Shown here piece by piece: positions 32,262 to 40,889 of a stretch of 64,000 nucleotides of DNA. The translations under genes were made by a program, and so were the position numbers. The notes under the pieces are model-generated. The model did no database searches. It worked only from the letters and a program-made list of their open reading frames with translations, and was not told where the DNA came from. Positions within the stretch are counted from its first letter, which is position 1. Every line of letters begins with the position of its first letter. The stretch comes from Streptomyces sp. 378 (GTDB taxonomy: Bacteria > Actinomycetota > Actinomycetes > Streptomycetales > Streptomycetaceae): positions 62,001-126,000 of the forward strand of contig NZ_JASKMS010000013.1 in NCBI RefSeq assembly GCF_030124145.1. The letters run 5' to 3'.

Positions 32262-32909
32262 TCAGTGGTGCGGCTGGTCCATGCCGTGCAGCGGGAAGCC
32301 CGCGATACCGCGCCACGCCAGCGAGGTGAGCAGCTGCACCGCCTGGTCGCGCGGCACGCTGCGGTCGCTGTGCAGCCAGGACCGCGCCACCACCTGGGCG
32401 AGACCGCCCAGGCCCGAGGCGAGCAGCATCGACTCCGCACGCGACAGACCGGTGTCCTCGGCGATGACGTCGCAGATCGCCTCGGCGCACTCGTTCGTGA
32501 CCTTGTCCACGCGCTCGCGCACGGCGGGCTCGTTCGTCAGATCCGACTCGAAGACCAGGCGGAAGGCGCCGCCGTCGTCCTCGACGTAGGCGAAGTAGGC
32601 GTCCATCGTCGCCCTGACGCGCTGCTTGTTGTCGGTCGTCGACGCGAGCGCGTTCCGCACGGACTGGATGAGCGACTCGCAGTGCTGGTCCAGCAGTGCG
32701 AGATAGAGGTCGAGCTTGCCCGGGAAGTGCTGGTACAGCACCGGCTTGCTGACGCCGGCCCGCTCCGCGATGTCGTCCATCGCGGCCGCGTGGTAGCCCT
32801 GGGCCACGAAGACCTCCTGGGCGGCGCCCAGAAGCTGGTTGCGTCGGGCACGGCGCGGCAGGCGTGTGCCCCGCGGGCGAACCGCCTCTGTCTGCTCGAT
32901 GGCTGTCAC
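32262..32909 (-). CDS. TetR-family transcriptional regulator
   Basis: Encodes 215 aa. The DNA-binding domain (about 18-65) reads NQLLGAAQEVFVAQGYHAAAM, DDIAERAGVSKPVLYQHFPGKLDLYLALL, and is followed by an all-helical ligand domain. Ligand and targets are unknown; the gene order (TetR, DUF3107) is that of mycobacterial Rv3208-Rv3208A. GTG 32909 is preferred because GGGAGG lies just upstream; in-frame ATGs at 32921 and 32933 are possible. Confidence 0.87.
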   Translation of the reverse strand: MTAIEQTEAVRPRGTRLPRRARRNQLLGAAQEVFVAQGYHAAAMDDIAERAGVSKPVLYQHFPGKLDLYLALLDQHCESLIQSVRNALASTTDNKQRVRATMDAYFAYVEDDGGAFRLVFESDLTNEPAVRERVDKVTNECAEAICDVIAEDTGLSRAESMLLASGLGGLAQVVARSWLHSDRSVPRDQAVQLLTSLAWRGIAGFPLHGMDQPHH

Positions 32910-33116
32910 GCCGCCTCCCATAGTCGTCCACATGCGGATCTGGCCGCGTCGCCATCGTACTTTTCGGTAACCGTGGTGTGCGCGGTGAGAGTGCAGAATT
33001 TCACGGACCGGACAGTTATGAAAGCGGTTGCGAAGGTTTCAAACAGGGTCAGAGCGGGCAAAATCCTGCCTCTTTCCTGTTCTCCCGAGCTGCTCGTCGC
33101 CCGTCGGCGGCGAACG

Positions 33117-33341
33117 TCACCGGTAGTCGTCCTCGTCGAGCGAGACGATCCTGGCCTGCTCGACCAGGTCGGCCTCGTTGGCGCGGTCCGGGTCGACGGC
33201 GGTCAGCGGGTCGTCGCGAGTCGGCGTGATGTCCGCCTGCTGCTCGGCCGCGTCGACCTCGGGGGCCTCGACGTCGAACTCCTGCGCCTCCTGCGCGTCC
33301 TCGGCCTCGAACGTCTCCGGGTCGGTGGGGTCTACGGCCAT
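33117..33341 (-). CDS. Small acidic protein, 74 aa
   Basis: Very acidic (MAVDPTDPETFEAEDAQEAQ at the start, ending RIVSLDEDDYR), probably largely disordered with a conserved C-terminal motif. No family recognised. ATG 33341 follows GGGAG, and the codon pattern is that of a gene. Divergent from the hydrolase at 33597. Confidence 0.65.
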   Translation of the reverse strand: MAVDPTDPETFEAEDAQEAQEFDVEAPEVDAAEQQADITPTRDDPLTAVDPDRANEADLVEQARIVSLDEDDYR

Positions 33342-33584
33342 GATGGGCTCCCTTCCTACGAACGTCCCTGGGAATGCAGGGGCCACACGCGGGTGCCCTC
33401 TGTACGAGCCTAGGAGACACCCGTTCCGGACGCTATGCGATCCGCGTCCGGGACGTGACGCGCTGCTCATCCCGTTGACTGCTACCCGCGTCTGTCCGGG
33501 TGCCTTCTCTCCCGTCCCCTCAACAGGCCGAGAGCTGTGACGGCGAACACAGGCGAACGCATGAGCCACTGCGTGATCGTCTCG

Positions 33585-33590
33585 TAACAT
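33585..33590 (+). promoter_or_regulatory. -10 box of leaderless promoter (33597 gene)
   Basis: TAACAT ends 6 nt before the ATG at 33597; no ribosome site is present. Confidence 0.5.
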
Positions 33591-33596
33591 TGCCGC

Positions 33597-34643
33597 ATGT
33601 CTTCGACCGAGCTGCCGTTCGTGCCGCCCGCCAATGTGCTGCCGAAGGTGGGGACCGTCCGGGTCGCGGAGGGTGAGCGCCTGCGGTCGGTCGAGCTCCC
33701 CGGTGTCACGCTGACGGTCCGGTCGCGACCTCCCGCGCGCGACGGACTGCCTCCCGCGCTGTACGTGCACGGGCTCGGCGGTTCCTCGCAGAACTGGTCG
33801 GCGGTGATGGCGCTGCTGGACGGCTTCGTCGACAGCGAGGCCCTCGACCTGCCGGGTTTCGGAGACTCCCCGCCGCCGGACGACGGCGACTACTCCGTCA
33901 CGGGCCACGGGCGCGCGGTGATCCGTTACCTCGACTCCTCCGGGCGTGGCCCCGTGCACCTGTTCGGGAACTCGCTCGGGGGCGCGGTCGCCACCCGTGT
34001 CGCCGCGGTTCGGCCCGATCTGGTCCGTACGCTCACGCTCGTGTCTCCCGCCCTGCCGGAAATCCGAGTGCAGCGCGCCGCCGTGCCCACGGGGCTGCTG
34101 GCGGTGCCGGGCGTCGCCCTGCTCTTCACCCGGCTCACCCGGCAGTGGACGGCGGAGCAGCGCGTCCGCGGCGTGATGGCGCTGTGTTACGGGGATCCCG
34201 GGCGGGTGACGCCGGAAGGATTCAGCAACGCCGTGCAGGAGATGGAGCGGCGGCTGCGACTGCCGTACTTCTGGGACGCGATGGCGCGCTCGGCACGCGG
34301 GATCGTCAACGCGTACACACTGGGCGGCCAGCAGGGTCTGTGGCGCCAGGCCGAACGGGTTCTCGCGCCGACCCTCCTCGTCTACGGCGGCCGTGACCAG
34401 CTCGTCGGCTTCCGAATGGCCCAGAAGGCGGCCCGGGCCTTCCGCGACTCGCGGCTGATGACGTTGCCGGATGCGGGGCATGTGGCGATGATGGAGTACC
34501 CGGAGACGGTGGCCACCGCGTTTCGCGAACTGCTATCGGATGCGGGAGAGTTGGGCGCGCAGCGGGCAAGGTGGGCCGGCCGGGCGGATGCCGGGGGCGA
34601 CGCCGGCGACAGAGAAGGCACCGACGAGAGCATGGGGGGCTGA
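33597..34643 (+). CDS. Alpha/beta hydrolase
   Basis: Encodes 348 aa. Motifs are YVHGLGGSSQNW, LDLPGFGDSPPP, the nucleophile elbow LFGNSLGGAVA (Ser) and LPDAGHVAMMEYP (His), typical of the esterase/epoxide-hydrolase-like class with a lid domain between. Substrate unknown. The 40-residue C-terminal tail is Gly/Ala-rich. The DUF3152 gene starts 8 bp after its stop, so the two are probably co-transcribed. Confidence 0.87.
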   Translation: MSSTELPFVPPANVLPKVGTVRVAEGERLRSVELPGVTLTVRSRPPARDGLPPALYVHGLGGSSQNWSAVMALLDGFVDSEALDLPGFGDSPPPDDGDYSVTGHGRAVIRYLDSSGRGPVHLFGNSLGGAVATRVAAVRPDLVRTLTLVSPALPEIRVQRAAVPTGLLAVPGVALLFTRLTRQWTAEQRVRGVMALCYGDPGRVTPEGFSNAVQEMERRLRLPYFWDAMARSARGIVNAYTLGGQQGLWRQAERVLAPTLLVYGGRDQLVGFRMAQKAARAFRDSRLMTLPDAGHVAMMEYPETVATAFRELLSDAGELGAQRARWAGRADAGGDAGDREGTDESMGG

Positions 34644-34651
34644 GGCGCGAC

Positions 34652-36415
34652 GTGGGACGCCACAGCCGCCGTGGGCCGGTCGTCAAGGGCGACAGCGCGG
34701 ACACAACCGCAGATCGGAACCGTCAGGACGGCCGGGCCGGGTCCGAGCAGGCTCAGAGATCAGGCCAGGGCCAGACGCCGGACAGGAGCCGTGGCAGCCG
34801 TACGGCACCGCCACCGGGGCCACGCAGACTGCCAGGACCCCGGACCGCCCCCGCCCCCGCGGACGGGACACCGCCGCACGGCATGCCACGCCTGCCGGAC
34901 GGCTGGCTTCCGGACGGCACGCCCGCGCGTGGCGTTCCCCGGCTGCCTGACGGCACTCCGGCGCGTGGTGTGCCGAGGCTGGCCGACGGCACTCCGGCCC
35001 AGGGGGCTCCCCGGATGCCGGACGGTACGCCGGGGCGTGGAGTGCCCCGCTTCTCCGAGGGCACTCCGGCGCGAGGTGTTCCGCGCATGCCCGACGGCAC
35101 TCCGGCGCATGGAATGCCGCGGTTGCCTGATGGGACGCCCGCGCGTGGAATGCAGCGGTTTCCGGACGGGACTCCGGCACGCGGGGGTCCGCGGTTTCCG
35201 GACGGGACGCCTGCGCGAGGTGTTCCGCGCATGCCTGACGCGACTCCCGCGCGTGGGATGCCCCGGGTGCCCGGGGACGCGACCGCCCACGGCTTTGGGG
35301 AGGCCCGGGGTGGGCACCCCGAGCAGCAGGAAGCCGGAGGCGGCTGGGGTGAGTTGAGGGGGACGAGCGGCGGACCCGCCGGTGCCGGTGTTCCCCTACC
35401 GCGGCAGCGCCGGGCCTCCGTGCCCGGGCCGCGGCAGGACTACCTCGACGCCTTCGCCGCGGACGAGGACGACGTCTTCGCGCCCCGTACGCCCGCCTCC
35501 GCCCATGCCGCGGACGCCTACACCTCCGTCACGGACTGGAACGCCGGCACGCCGGCCGACTCCGGGTCCCGTCACGACGACGCGGGGCCCACCGGCACGC
35601 CCGTGCCGGGCAGGGGCGGCAAGGGTCGCACCTTCACCGGCATCGCGGCCGCCGCTGTCACGACCGTGCTGGCCGTCATCGTCGCCGGCCAGGTCACCGA
35701 CGACCACGCCGGCGGCGAGGTGCAGTCGCAGTCGGCCACCGACCAGGCCCGCGACGTTCGGGACACCGCGTCCCGCGCGGACGGCCGGGGCCCGGCCCCC
35801 GAGGCCCCGCCGCTGACCTACGACGAGAAGATGGACCGGACGTACCCGCTCGGCGCCGAGCTCAAGGGCTCGGGGAAGTTCGACGCCGTTCCCGGCATCG
35901 CCAAGGCCCCGGGCGCCGGGCAGAAGTTCACCTACCGCGTGGACGTGGAGCAGGGGCTCGGGCTGGACGGCGCGCTGTTCGCCGAGGCCGTGCAGAAGAC
36001 GCTCAACGACCGGCGCAGCTGGGCCCACAACGGCGCGCGCACCTTCGAGCGCATCCACTCCGGCAAGCCCGACTTCGTGATCACGCTGGCCAGCCCCGGC
36101 ACGACCGCCGACTGGTGTGCCAAGTCCGGCCTCGACACCACCCAGGACAACGTCTCCTGCGACTCGGCCGCGACCGAGCGCGTGATGATCAACGCCTACC
36201 GGTGGGCACAGGGCTCGGAGACCTACGGCGCCGGCAAGGTCCACGCCTACCGGCAGATGCTGATCAACCACGAGATCGGCCACCGCCTCGGCTACGGCCA
36301 CGTCACCTGCGACAAGGACGGCGACCTCGCGCCGGTCATGCAGCAGCAGACCAAGTTCCTCGACCACGACGGCATCCGCTGCCGCCCCAACCCCTGGGCC
36401 TATCCCGGGAATTGA
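34652..36415 (+). CDS. DUF3152 membrane-anchored putative metalloprotease with 12-residue repeats
   Basis: Encodes 587 aa. The first 75 residues are basic/polar; residues about 75-215 consist of roughly a dozen units like PDGTPARGVPRL. One membrane helix follows (about 330-350, TGIAAAAVTTVLAVIVAG). The external DUF3152 domain (about 400-587) carries NHEIGHRLGYGH, an HExxHxxxxxH-like zinc site, with paired Cys (DWCAKSG, VSCDS, VTCDKDG, IRCRPN). It is probably a cell-surface zinc peptidase; activity is not proven for the family. GTG 34652 gives the shortest reading consistent with the preceding stop. The repeat-rich cytoplasmic part is absent from the shorter mycobacterial homologue as I recall. 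Confidence 0.82.
   Translation: MGRHSRRGPVVKGDSADTTADRNRQDGRAGSEQAQRSGQGQTPDRSRGSRTAPPPGPRRLPGPRTAPAPADGTPPHGMPRLPDGWLPDGTPARGVPRLPDGTPARGVPRLADGTPAQGAPRMPDGTPGRGVPRFSEGTPARGVPRMPDGTPAHGMPRLPDGTPARGMQRFPDGTPARGGPRFPDGTPARGVPRMPDATPARGMPRVPGDATAHGFGEARGGHPEQQEAGGGWGELRGTSGGPAGAGVPLPRQRRASVPGPRQDYLDAFAADEDDVFAPRTPASAHAADAYTSVTDWNAGTPADSGSRHDDAGPTGTPVPGRGGKGRTFTGIAAAAVTTVLAVIVAGQVTDDHAGGEVQSQSATDQARDVRDTASRADGRGPAPEAPPLTYDEKMDRTYPLGAELKGSGKFDAVPGIAKAPGAGQKFTYRVDVEQGLGLDGALFAEAVQKTLNDRRSWAHNGARTFERIHSGKPDFVITLASPGTTADWCAKSGLDTTQDNVSCDSAATERVMINAYRWAQGSETYGAGKVHAYRQMLINHEIGHRLGYGHVTCDKDGDLAPVMQQQTKFLDHDGIRCRPNPWAYPGN
34895..35275 (+). repeat. 36-bp in-frame repeats within DUF3152 gene
   Basis: About eleven degenerate 36-bp units encode PDGTPARGVPRL-like dodecapeptides. 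They are imperfect and in frame, with no spacers, so they are coding repeats. Confidence 0.75.
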
Positions 36416-36753
36416 CAGGCCTCACAAGGGGTGTGGAGTCCTTCGGGTACACGCCGTACGACCTCTTGGCGCCCCGCGGCCCGTACACCGGGCGGCTGCC
36501 GACGCTCGATGCCGTGGCCGCCGCGTGACGCCGGGCGCGGCGACGGGAGTTGGCCGCGGCATGACGATGCGTGTCCGCTTGATCCCCTAGCGCGACAGAA
36601 CGCGACCCGCACGGGAAAGTTACGACCGTTCACCCCTTTTGGTGGTGCGACGGACAACCGTCCGTCGCACCACCGCCTTGTCCGCATACGTTCGTCCCGC
36701 TGCGAGCCGCCGGGCAACGGCGGCTCCCCATACGGGAGATCGGGGGTGCACTC
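36416..36753. other. Spacer upstream of exopolysaccharide-like operon
   Basis: The main feature is the 15-bp inverted repeat at 36641-36674. A 31-codon ORF at 36433-36528 (GTG, VESFGYTPYDLL onward) has a poorly placed ribosome site and is not called as a gene. No clear promoter was found. Confidence 0.5.
36641..36674. promoter_or_regulatory. Perfect 15-bp inverted repeat, loop 4
   Basis: GGTGGTGCGACGGAC, then AACC, then its exact complement. It lies 80 bp before the glycosyltransferase GTG. It could be a terminator of the DUF3152 transcript or a regulator site for the operon; there is no T-run on the plus strand. Confidence 0.5.
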
Positions 36754-38466
36754 GTGCGCATCGGACTGCTTACGGAGGGTGGCTATCCGTACGTGAGCGG
36801 TGACGCCAAACTCTGGTGCGACCGGCTGGTGCACGGACTCGCCCAGCACGAGTTCGACGTCCACGCGCTCAGCCGCAGCCAGCACCAGGAGGACGAGGGG
36901 TGGATCCCGCTGCCACCGAATGTCCGCCGGGTGCGCACCGCACCGCTGTGGATGGCCGAGGACGACGAAGTGGTGCTCGGGCGCCGTGCGCGCCGGCGGT
37001 TCGCCGAGTGCTTCGGGGAACTGGCCGCCGTCCTGTGCGGGACGCCCGGGAGCGCCTCCGCCGGAGGGCTCTCCGAAAGTGTGTCGACCTCTGAGGCGGA
37101 CCGTTTCGCCAGCGCTCTGTACGGGCTCGCGGAACTCGCCCGCGAGGCAGGGGGACTGGTGGGGGCCCTCCGTTCGGAGGCCGCCGTACGCACTCTGGAA
37201 CGCGCCTGTCGTGCACCTGGCGCCCATCGCGCGGCGCGAGAGGCGCGCGTCCCCGATCTGCTCGCCGTCGCCGCCCATCTGGAAGGCGCCCTGCGCCCCC
37301 TCTCCCTCGACTGGTACGAGGACGAGGGACTCGGCGCGGTCGACCTCTGCCACGCCGCGTCCGGCGGCACCGCCGCCCTGTCCGGCCTGCTGGCCCGGCA
37401 CTTCACCGGCGTACCCCTGGTGGTGACCGAGTACGGCGTGCGCCTGCGGACGCACTACCTCACCGCCCCGGATGCCCCACCCGCCGTGCGGTCCCTGCTG
37501 GCGGCCTTCCAGAGCCGGCTCGCGGCCGAGGCCTACGGGAAGGCCGAGGTGGTCACCGCCGGCAACACGCACGCCCGCCGCTGGCAGGAGCGCTGCGGTG
37601 CCGACCGCGAGAAGCTCCGCACCGTCTACCCCGGCATGGACGCCCGGCCCTTCACCGAGGTCGGCGAGTCCCCGGACGGCGCGGACCCGGGCACAGTCGT
37701 CTGGGCCGGCCGTGTCGAGCCCGCCCGGGACCTGGTCTCGCTGCTGCATGCCTTGGCGGAGATCCGCAAGCAGGAACCGAGGACGCGCCTGCGGATCGTC
37801 GGCGCCCCCGCCGGCCCCGAGGGTGCGGCCTACCTCGGCCACTGCAGGACACTGGCCGCCCAGCTCTTCCCCGACGAGGCCGAAGGCCCGCACGCCGCCG
37901 GGGACAACCCGGTCTCCTTCGAGGAGGTCGGCGGCCCCGACCTGCCGACTGCCGCCGACGCCTACGCCTCGGGCGCCGTGACCGTCCTCTCCAGCGTCGT
38001 CGAAGGCTTCCCCCTCAGCCTCGTCGAGGCCATGCTCAGCGGGCGCGCGACGGTGTCCACGGACGTCGGCGCGGTCGTGGAGGTCATCGGCGGCACGGGG
38101 CTCGTCGTACCGCCGCGCAATCCGCGGGCGCTCGCCGACGCGTGCGTGGCGCTGCTGCGCGACCCCGAGCGCCGTGCACGGCTGGGGGCCGCCGCGCGCG
38201 CCCGTGCCCTCGAACTGTTCACGGTCGAGCAGAACATCGAGGCGTTTCACAGCATTTACCTGGAGATCGTCTCCCGCGCACCCGTCCGCCGCAGCCTTCT
38301 CGACGGAGCGGGAGAGCCACTGCCGTTCGCGGTTCCCGCCGAGGCCCACGTGCCCGTCCGCTGGACCGCCGCGTCGCCCCGCCTCAGCCGAGGCGGCCCC
38401 GGCTGGGCGGCGGGCAGCCCCGTACGCGCCACCACCCCCGCCCCGGCCCCGGAGGCAGCGCGATGA
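36754..38466 (+). CDS. PelF-like family 4 glycosyltransferase (DUF3492)
   Basis: Encodes 570 aa. The N-terminus RIGLLTEGGYPYVSGDAKLWCDRL matches the DUF3492/PelF acceptor domain. The GT-B donor domain has VVWAGRVEPARDLVSLL, then VLSSVVEGFPLSLVEAMLSG with the E-x7-E motif. PelF makes the GalNAc/GlcNAc-rich Pel exopolysaccharide in Pseudomonas from UDP-sugars; a nucleotide-aminosugar donor is inferred here. There are no membrane helices; it would act at the inner face. The C-terminal 60 residues are Pro/Ala-rich. GTG 36754 follows ATCGGGGG. Its stop overlaps the ATG of the membrane gene (ATGA), so synthesis is coupled. Confidence 0.85.
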   Translation: MRIGLLTEGGYPYVSGDAKLWCDRLVHGLAQHEFDVHALSRSQHQEDEGWIPLPPNVRRVRTAPLWMAEDDEVVLGRRARRRFAECFGELAAVLCGTPGSASAGGLSESVSTSEADRFASALYGLAELAREAGGLVGALRSEAAVRTLERACRAPGAHRAAREARVPDLLAVAAHLEGALRPLSLDWYEDEGLGAVDLCHAASGGTAALSGLLARHFTGVPLVVTEYGVRLRTHYLTAPDAPPAVRSLLAAFQSRLAAEAYGKAEVVTAGNTHARRWQERCGADREKLRTVYPGMDARPFTEVGESPDGADPGTVVWAGRVEPARDLVSLLHALAEIRKQEPRTRLRIVGAPAGPEGAAYLGHCRTLAAQLFPDEAEGPHAAGDNPVSFEEVGGPDLPTAADAYASGAVTVLSSVVEGFPLSLVEAMLSGRATVSTDVGAVVEVIGGTGLVVPPRNPRALADACVALLRDPERRARLGAAARARALELFTVEQNIEAFHSIYLEIVSRAPVRRSLLDGAGEPLPFAVPAEAHVPVRWTAASPRLSRGGPGWAAGSPVRATTPAPAPEAAR

Positions 38467-39809
38467 AGGACCTGGGCGCACTGGACCGCCGTCCGCGGAC
38501 CCCGACCGGCCCCGGGGCGCCGGATGCCCGCTCGGAGAAGGATCCGGCTTCGGCGACCACGGGCTCGCCCGGTCCTGTGGCCGATGCCGAGCGGGCGACG
38601 ACCGCTGACGAGACGCCGCTCCTCGAACCAGGGCAGACGACCGGCCACAAGGCACCCGTGCAGCACGAGTCGGCCACCGGCCGCAAGGCCTCCAACCCGC
38701 GCCGGGGGGCCGCCGACCCCGTGAAGGCGCTGATGCACCGGCACCGCGAGCTCTGCGCGCGTGCGGTGGACCCTCTTGAGATCGCCGCGGGCCTGGAGGC
38801 GCACGGCATCACCGACCGGACCGCCGCCCGCTTCCGCCACCGGGACGTCTTCTCCCTCGCGGAGGAGATGTACGCACGGGTCTCCCGTGACGGAGACGCA
38901 CCCTCGCCCGCGGCGCCCGCCGCACCCCGGGTACGCGCCGACTGGGCTCTCCTGACCCTCCTGCCCGGGGCGCTGTGCGCCGCCGCCGTGACCGCCGTGC
39001 ACCTCACCCACGGGCAGGCGCGGCTGCTCGCGGCCACGGCCGGTGCCCTCGCCGTGGCCCTGGCCCTCCGCGCGGCCCTGCACCGAGGTCCCCTGAGCAG
39101 GACCGGCCCGGACCGGCCCGGACCGCGTCCGGGCGCCGCCCACGGCCGAACCACCCCATGGACCGTGTGGCTCGTCGCCTACTCCGTGCTGGGCAACGGC
39201 CTGCTCCCCAGCGTCCTCGCCGGAGGCCCCCACGCCCTGCCCACCGGCACGGCCGACGGCCCCTGGCCCGTCATCGCCGCCCCGGTCCTGGCCCTCGCCC
39301 TGGCCTGCGCCCCCGCCGCCTGGACCGCGCACCTCTTCACCGCGCGCTCCCGCCGCAGACTCGCCACCAGCCGCGGCCTGGAGGACTTCGCCGCCGCCGT
39401 ACGCCCCCTCCTGCTCGGCACGATCACCCTGTTCCTGGGGGCCCTGGCGGCCCTGCTCATCCTCTGCACGGCGCTCCTCGACGAGCCCGCGGCCCATGCG
39501 GAGGCACTCACCCTGGGCGCCCTGCTCTTCCTGGCCCGCCTCCTCACCGCGCACGGCTTCACCTACGCGCCCGCCGTGGCCCTCACCGCGACGGCCACGG
39601 CCGAGGCGGCCGCCCTCGCCACCGTCTTCGCCGCACGCCTTCCCGGTTTCGGCTTCCTGGCCACCCCCGCCGAAACCCTTGTCACCACCTGGGGCGCCGG
39701 CAGCGTCCCCACCCTGGCCTGCGGGGTGGCGGCCCTGGCCCTCCTGGTGCACACGATCCGCAAGCTGACCCGGGCCTCGGCCCACGCACCGCCGGAGCCC
39801 ACGCGGTGA
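38463..39809 (+). CDS. Polytopic membrane protein of polysaccharide operon
   Basis: Encodes 448 aa. Residues 1-165 are hydrophilic with a conserved-looking KALMHRHRELCARAVDPLEIAAGLEAHGITDRTAARFRHRDVFSLAEEMY-type segment (about 84-135). About eight hydrophobic helices follow (165-440). By position it could export or assemble the polymer, as PelE/PelG do, but the sequence is not recognisably PelG and the cytosolic head is unusual. The stop TGA is part of a GTGA overlap with a 27-codon mini-ORF. Confidence 0.75.
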   Translation: MKDLGALDRRPRTPTGPGAPDARSEKDPASATTGSPGPVADAERATTADETPLLEPGQTTGHKAPVQHESATGRKASNPRRGAADPVKALMHRHRELCARAVDPLEIAAGLEAHGITDRTAARFRHRDVFSLAEEMYARVSRDGDAPSPAAPAAPRVRADWALLTLLPGALCAAAVTAVHLTHGQARLLAATAGALAVALALRAALHRGPLSRTGPDRPGPRPGAAHGRTTPWTVWLVAYSVLGNGLLPSVLAGGPHALPTGTADGPWPVIAAPVLALALACAPAAWTAHLFTARSRRRLATSRGLEDFAAAVRPLLLGTITLFLGALAALLILCTALLDEPAAHAEALTLGALLFLARLLTAHGFTYAPAVALTATATAEAAALATVFAARLPGFGFLATPAETLVTTWGAGSVPTLACGVAALALLVHTIRKLTRASAHAPPEPTR

Positions 39810-39889
39810 CCGCCGCGGGCGCCGGCCCCACCGGCGCAGGCAGCACCCGACCCACCCCTTCCTTCCCGCATCGAGGAGAACCCGCATGA
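39806..39889 (+). CDS. Mini-ORF, 27 aa, coupled to membrane protein gene
   Basis: GTG 39806 overlaps the previous stop (GTGA). It encodes VTAAGAGPTGAGSTRPTPSF and seven more residues and ends at the TGA overlapping the next mini-ORF (ATGA). Low-complexity; it may serve only to pass ribosomes onward. Existence of a product is unproven. Confidence 0.3.
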   Translation: MTAAGAGPTGAGSTRPTPSFPHRGEPA

Positions 39890-39933
39890 CCACCCACCCA
39901 GGAACCCCGGCGACAAGGGGAGCCGCGCGATGA
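39886..39933 (+). CDS. Mini-ORF, 15 aa, coupled to epimerase gene
   Basis: ATG 39886 has GAGGAGAAC upstream, a good ribosome site, and encodes MTTHPGTPATRGAAR. Its TGA overlaps the epimerase ATG (ATGA). Its own ribosome site makes translation likely, as a coupling device for the epimerase. Confidence 0.4.
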   Translation: MTTHPGTPATRGAAR

Positions 39934-40889
39934 GAGTCCTGCTGATCGGAGCCAACGGCTACATCGGCCGCTTCGTCGCCGACCGCCTGCTCGCCGACCC
40001 CGCCGTGCAGCTCACCGCCCTCGGGCGCGGCGACGACGCCGACGTCCGCTTCGACCTCGCCTCCGGCAGCCCCGGCGCCCTCACCCGCTTCCTCGACGCG
40101 GTCCACCCGGGCGTCGTCGTCAACTGCGCCGGCGCCACCCGCGGCGGGGCCCGGGAACTGACCCGCCACAACACCGTCGCCGTGGCCACCGTCTGCGAGG
40201 CCCTGCGCCGCAGCGGCTGCGGAGCCCGGCTGGTGCAGATCGGCTGCAGCGCCGAATACGGCCCGAGCCAGCCCGGCTCCTCCACGGCCGAGGACGCCGT
40301 ACCCCGGCCCGGCGGCCCGTACGGCGTCAGCAAGCTCGCCGCCACCGAACTGGTCCTCGGCTCCGGCCTGGACGCCGTCGTCCTGCGCGTCTTCTCACCG
40401 GCCGGACCCGGCACCCCCGCCGGCTCCCCGCTGGGCCGTCTCGCCGAGGCCATGCGCCGCGCCATGCAGTCCGGCGACGGCGAGCTGAAACTCGGCGGCC
40501 TCGGCGCACAGCGCGACTTCGTCGACGTCCGCGATGTGGCCCGTGCCGTCCACGCCGCCTCGCTCTCCGCCGCGCAGGGCGTCATCAACATCGGCTCCGG
40601 CCGCGCCGTACGCCTGCGCGACGCCGCCGCGGTCCTCGCCCGCGTCGCCGGGTACGGCGGCGCCCTCCACGAACTCGACGGCCCGCCCGGGGTCCTGCGC
40701 TCGGCCATCGGCCACCCGCGCCCCGACCCGGACCACGCGCCGCCCGTCGCGTACCCGTACCCGGACGGCTGCGGCAGCTGGCAGCAGGCCGATGTGCGCA
40801 CCGCGCGCGACCGGCTCGGCTGGCGTCCGCGCATCGGTCTGGAGGAGTCCCTCGCCGACATCTGGATGGAGGCGGCGTGCCGCATCTGA
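39930..40889 (+). CDS. NAD-dependent sugar-nucleotide epimerase/dehydratase
   Basis: Encodes 319 aa of the extended short-chain dehydrogenase family. GANGYIG is the NAD(P) loop, GCSAEYG supplies the catalytic Ser and YGVSK the Tyr-Lys pair; the C-terminal RDRLGWRPRIGLEESLADIW is typical of GalE/RmlB-type enzymes. In Pel and fungal galactosaminogalactan loci an epimerase (PelX, Uge3) supplies UDP-GalNAc or UDP-galactose, and that role is inferred. ATG 39930 has AAGGGGAG upstream. The spherulin-4 gene begins inside its last codons. Confidence 0.87.
   Translation: MRVLLIGANGYIGRFVADRLLADPAVQLTALGRGDDADVRFDLASGSPGALTRFLDAVHPGVVVNCAGATRGGARELTRHNTVAVATVCEALRRSGCGARLVQIGCSAEYGPSQPGSSTAEDAVPRPGGPYGVSKLAATELVLGSGLDAVVLRVFSPAGPGTPAGSPLGRLAEAMRRAMQSGDGELKLGGLGAQRDFVDVRDVARAVHAASLSAAQGVINIGSGRAVRLRDAAAVLARVAGYGGALHELDGPPGVLRSAIGHPRPDPDHAPPVAYPYPDGCGSWQQADVRTARDRLGWRPRIGLEESLADIWMEAACRI

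Noticed and set aside
34895..35275. CRISPR-like regular repeats
   Set aside because: Units are contiguous, degenerate, multiples of three and in frame with a protein; there are no unique spacers and no cas genes.
36433..36528. 31-codon ORF after the DUF3152 gene
   Set aside because: AAGGGG lies too close to the GTG to act as a ribosome site and no conservation can be judged.
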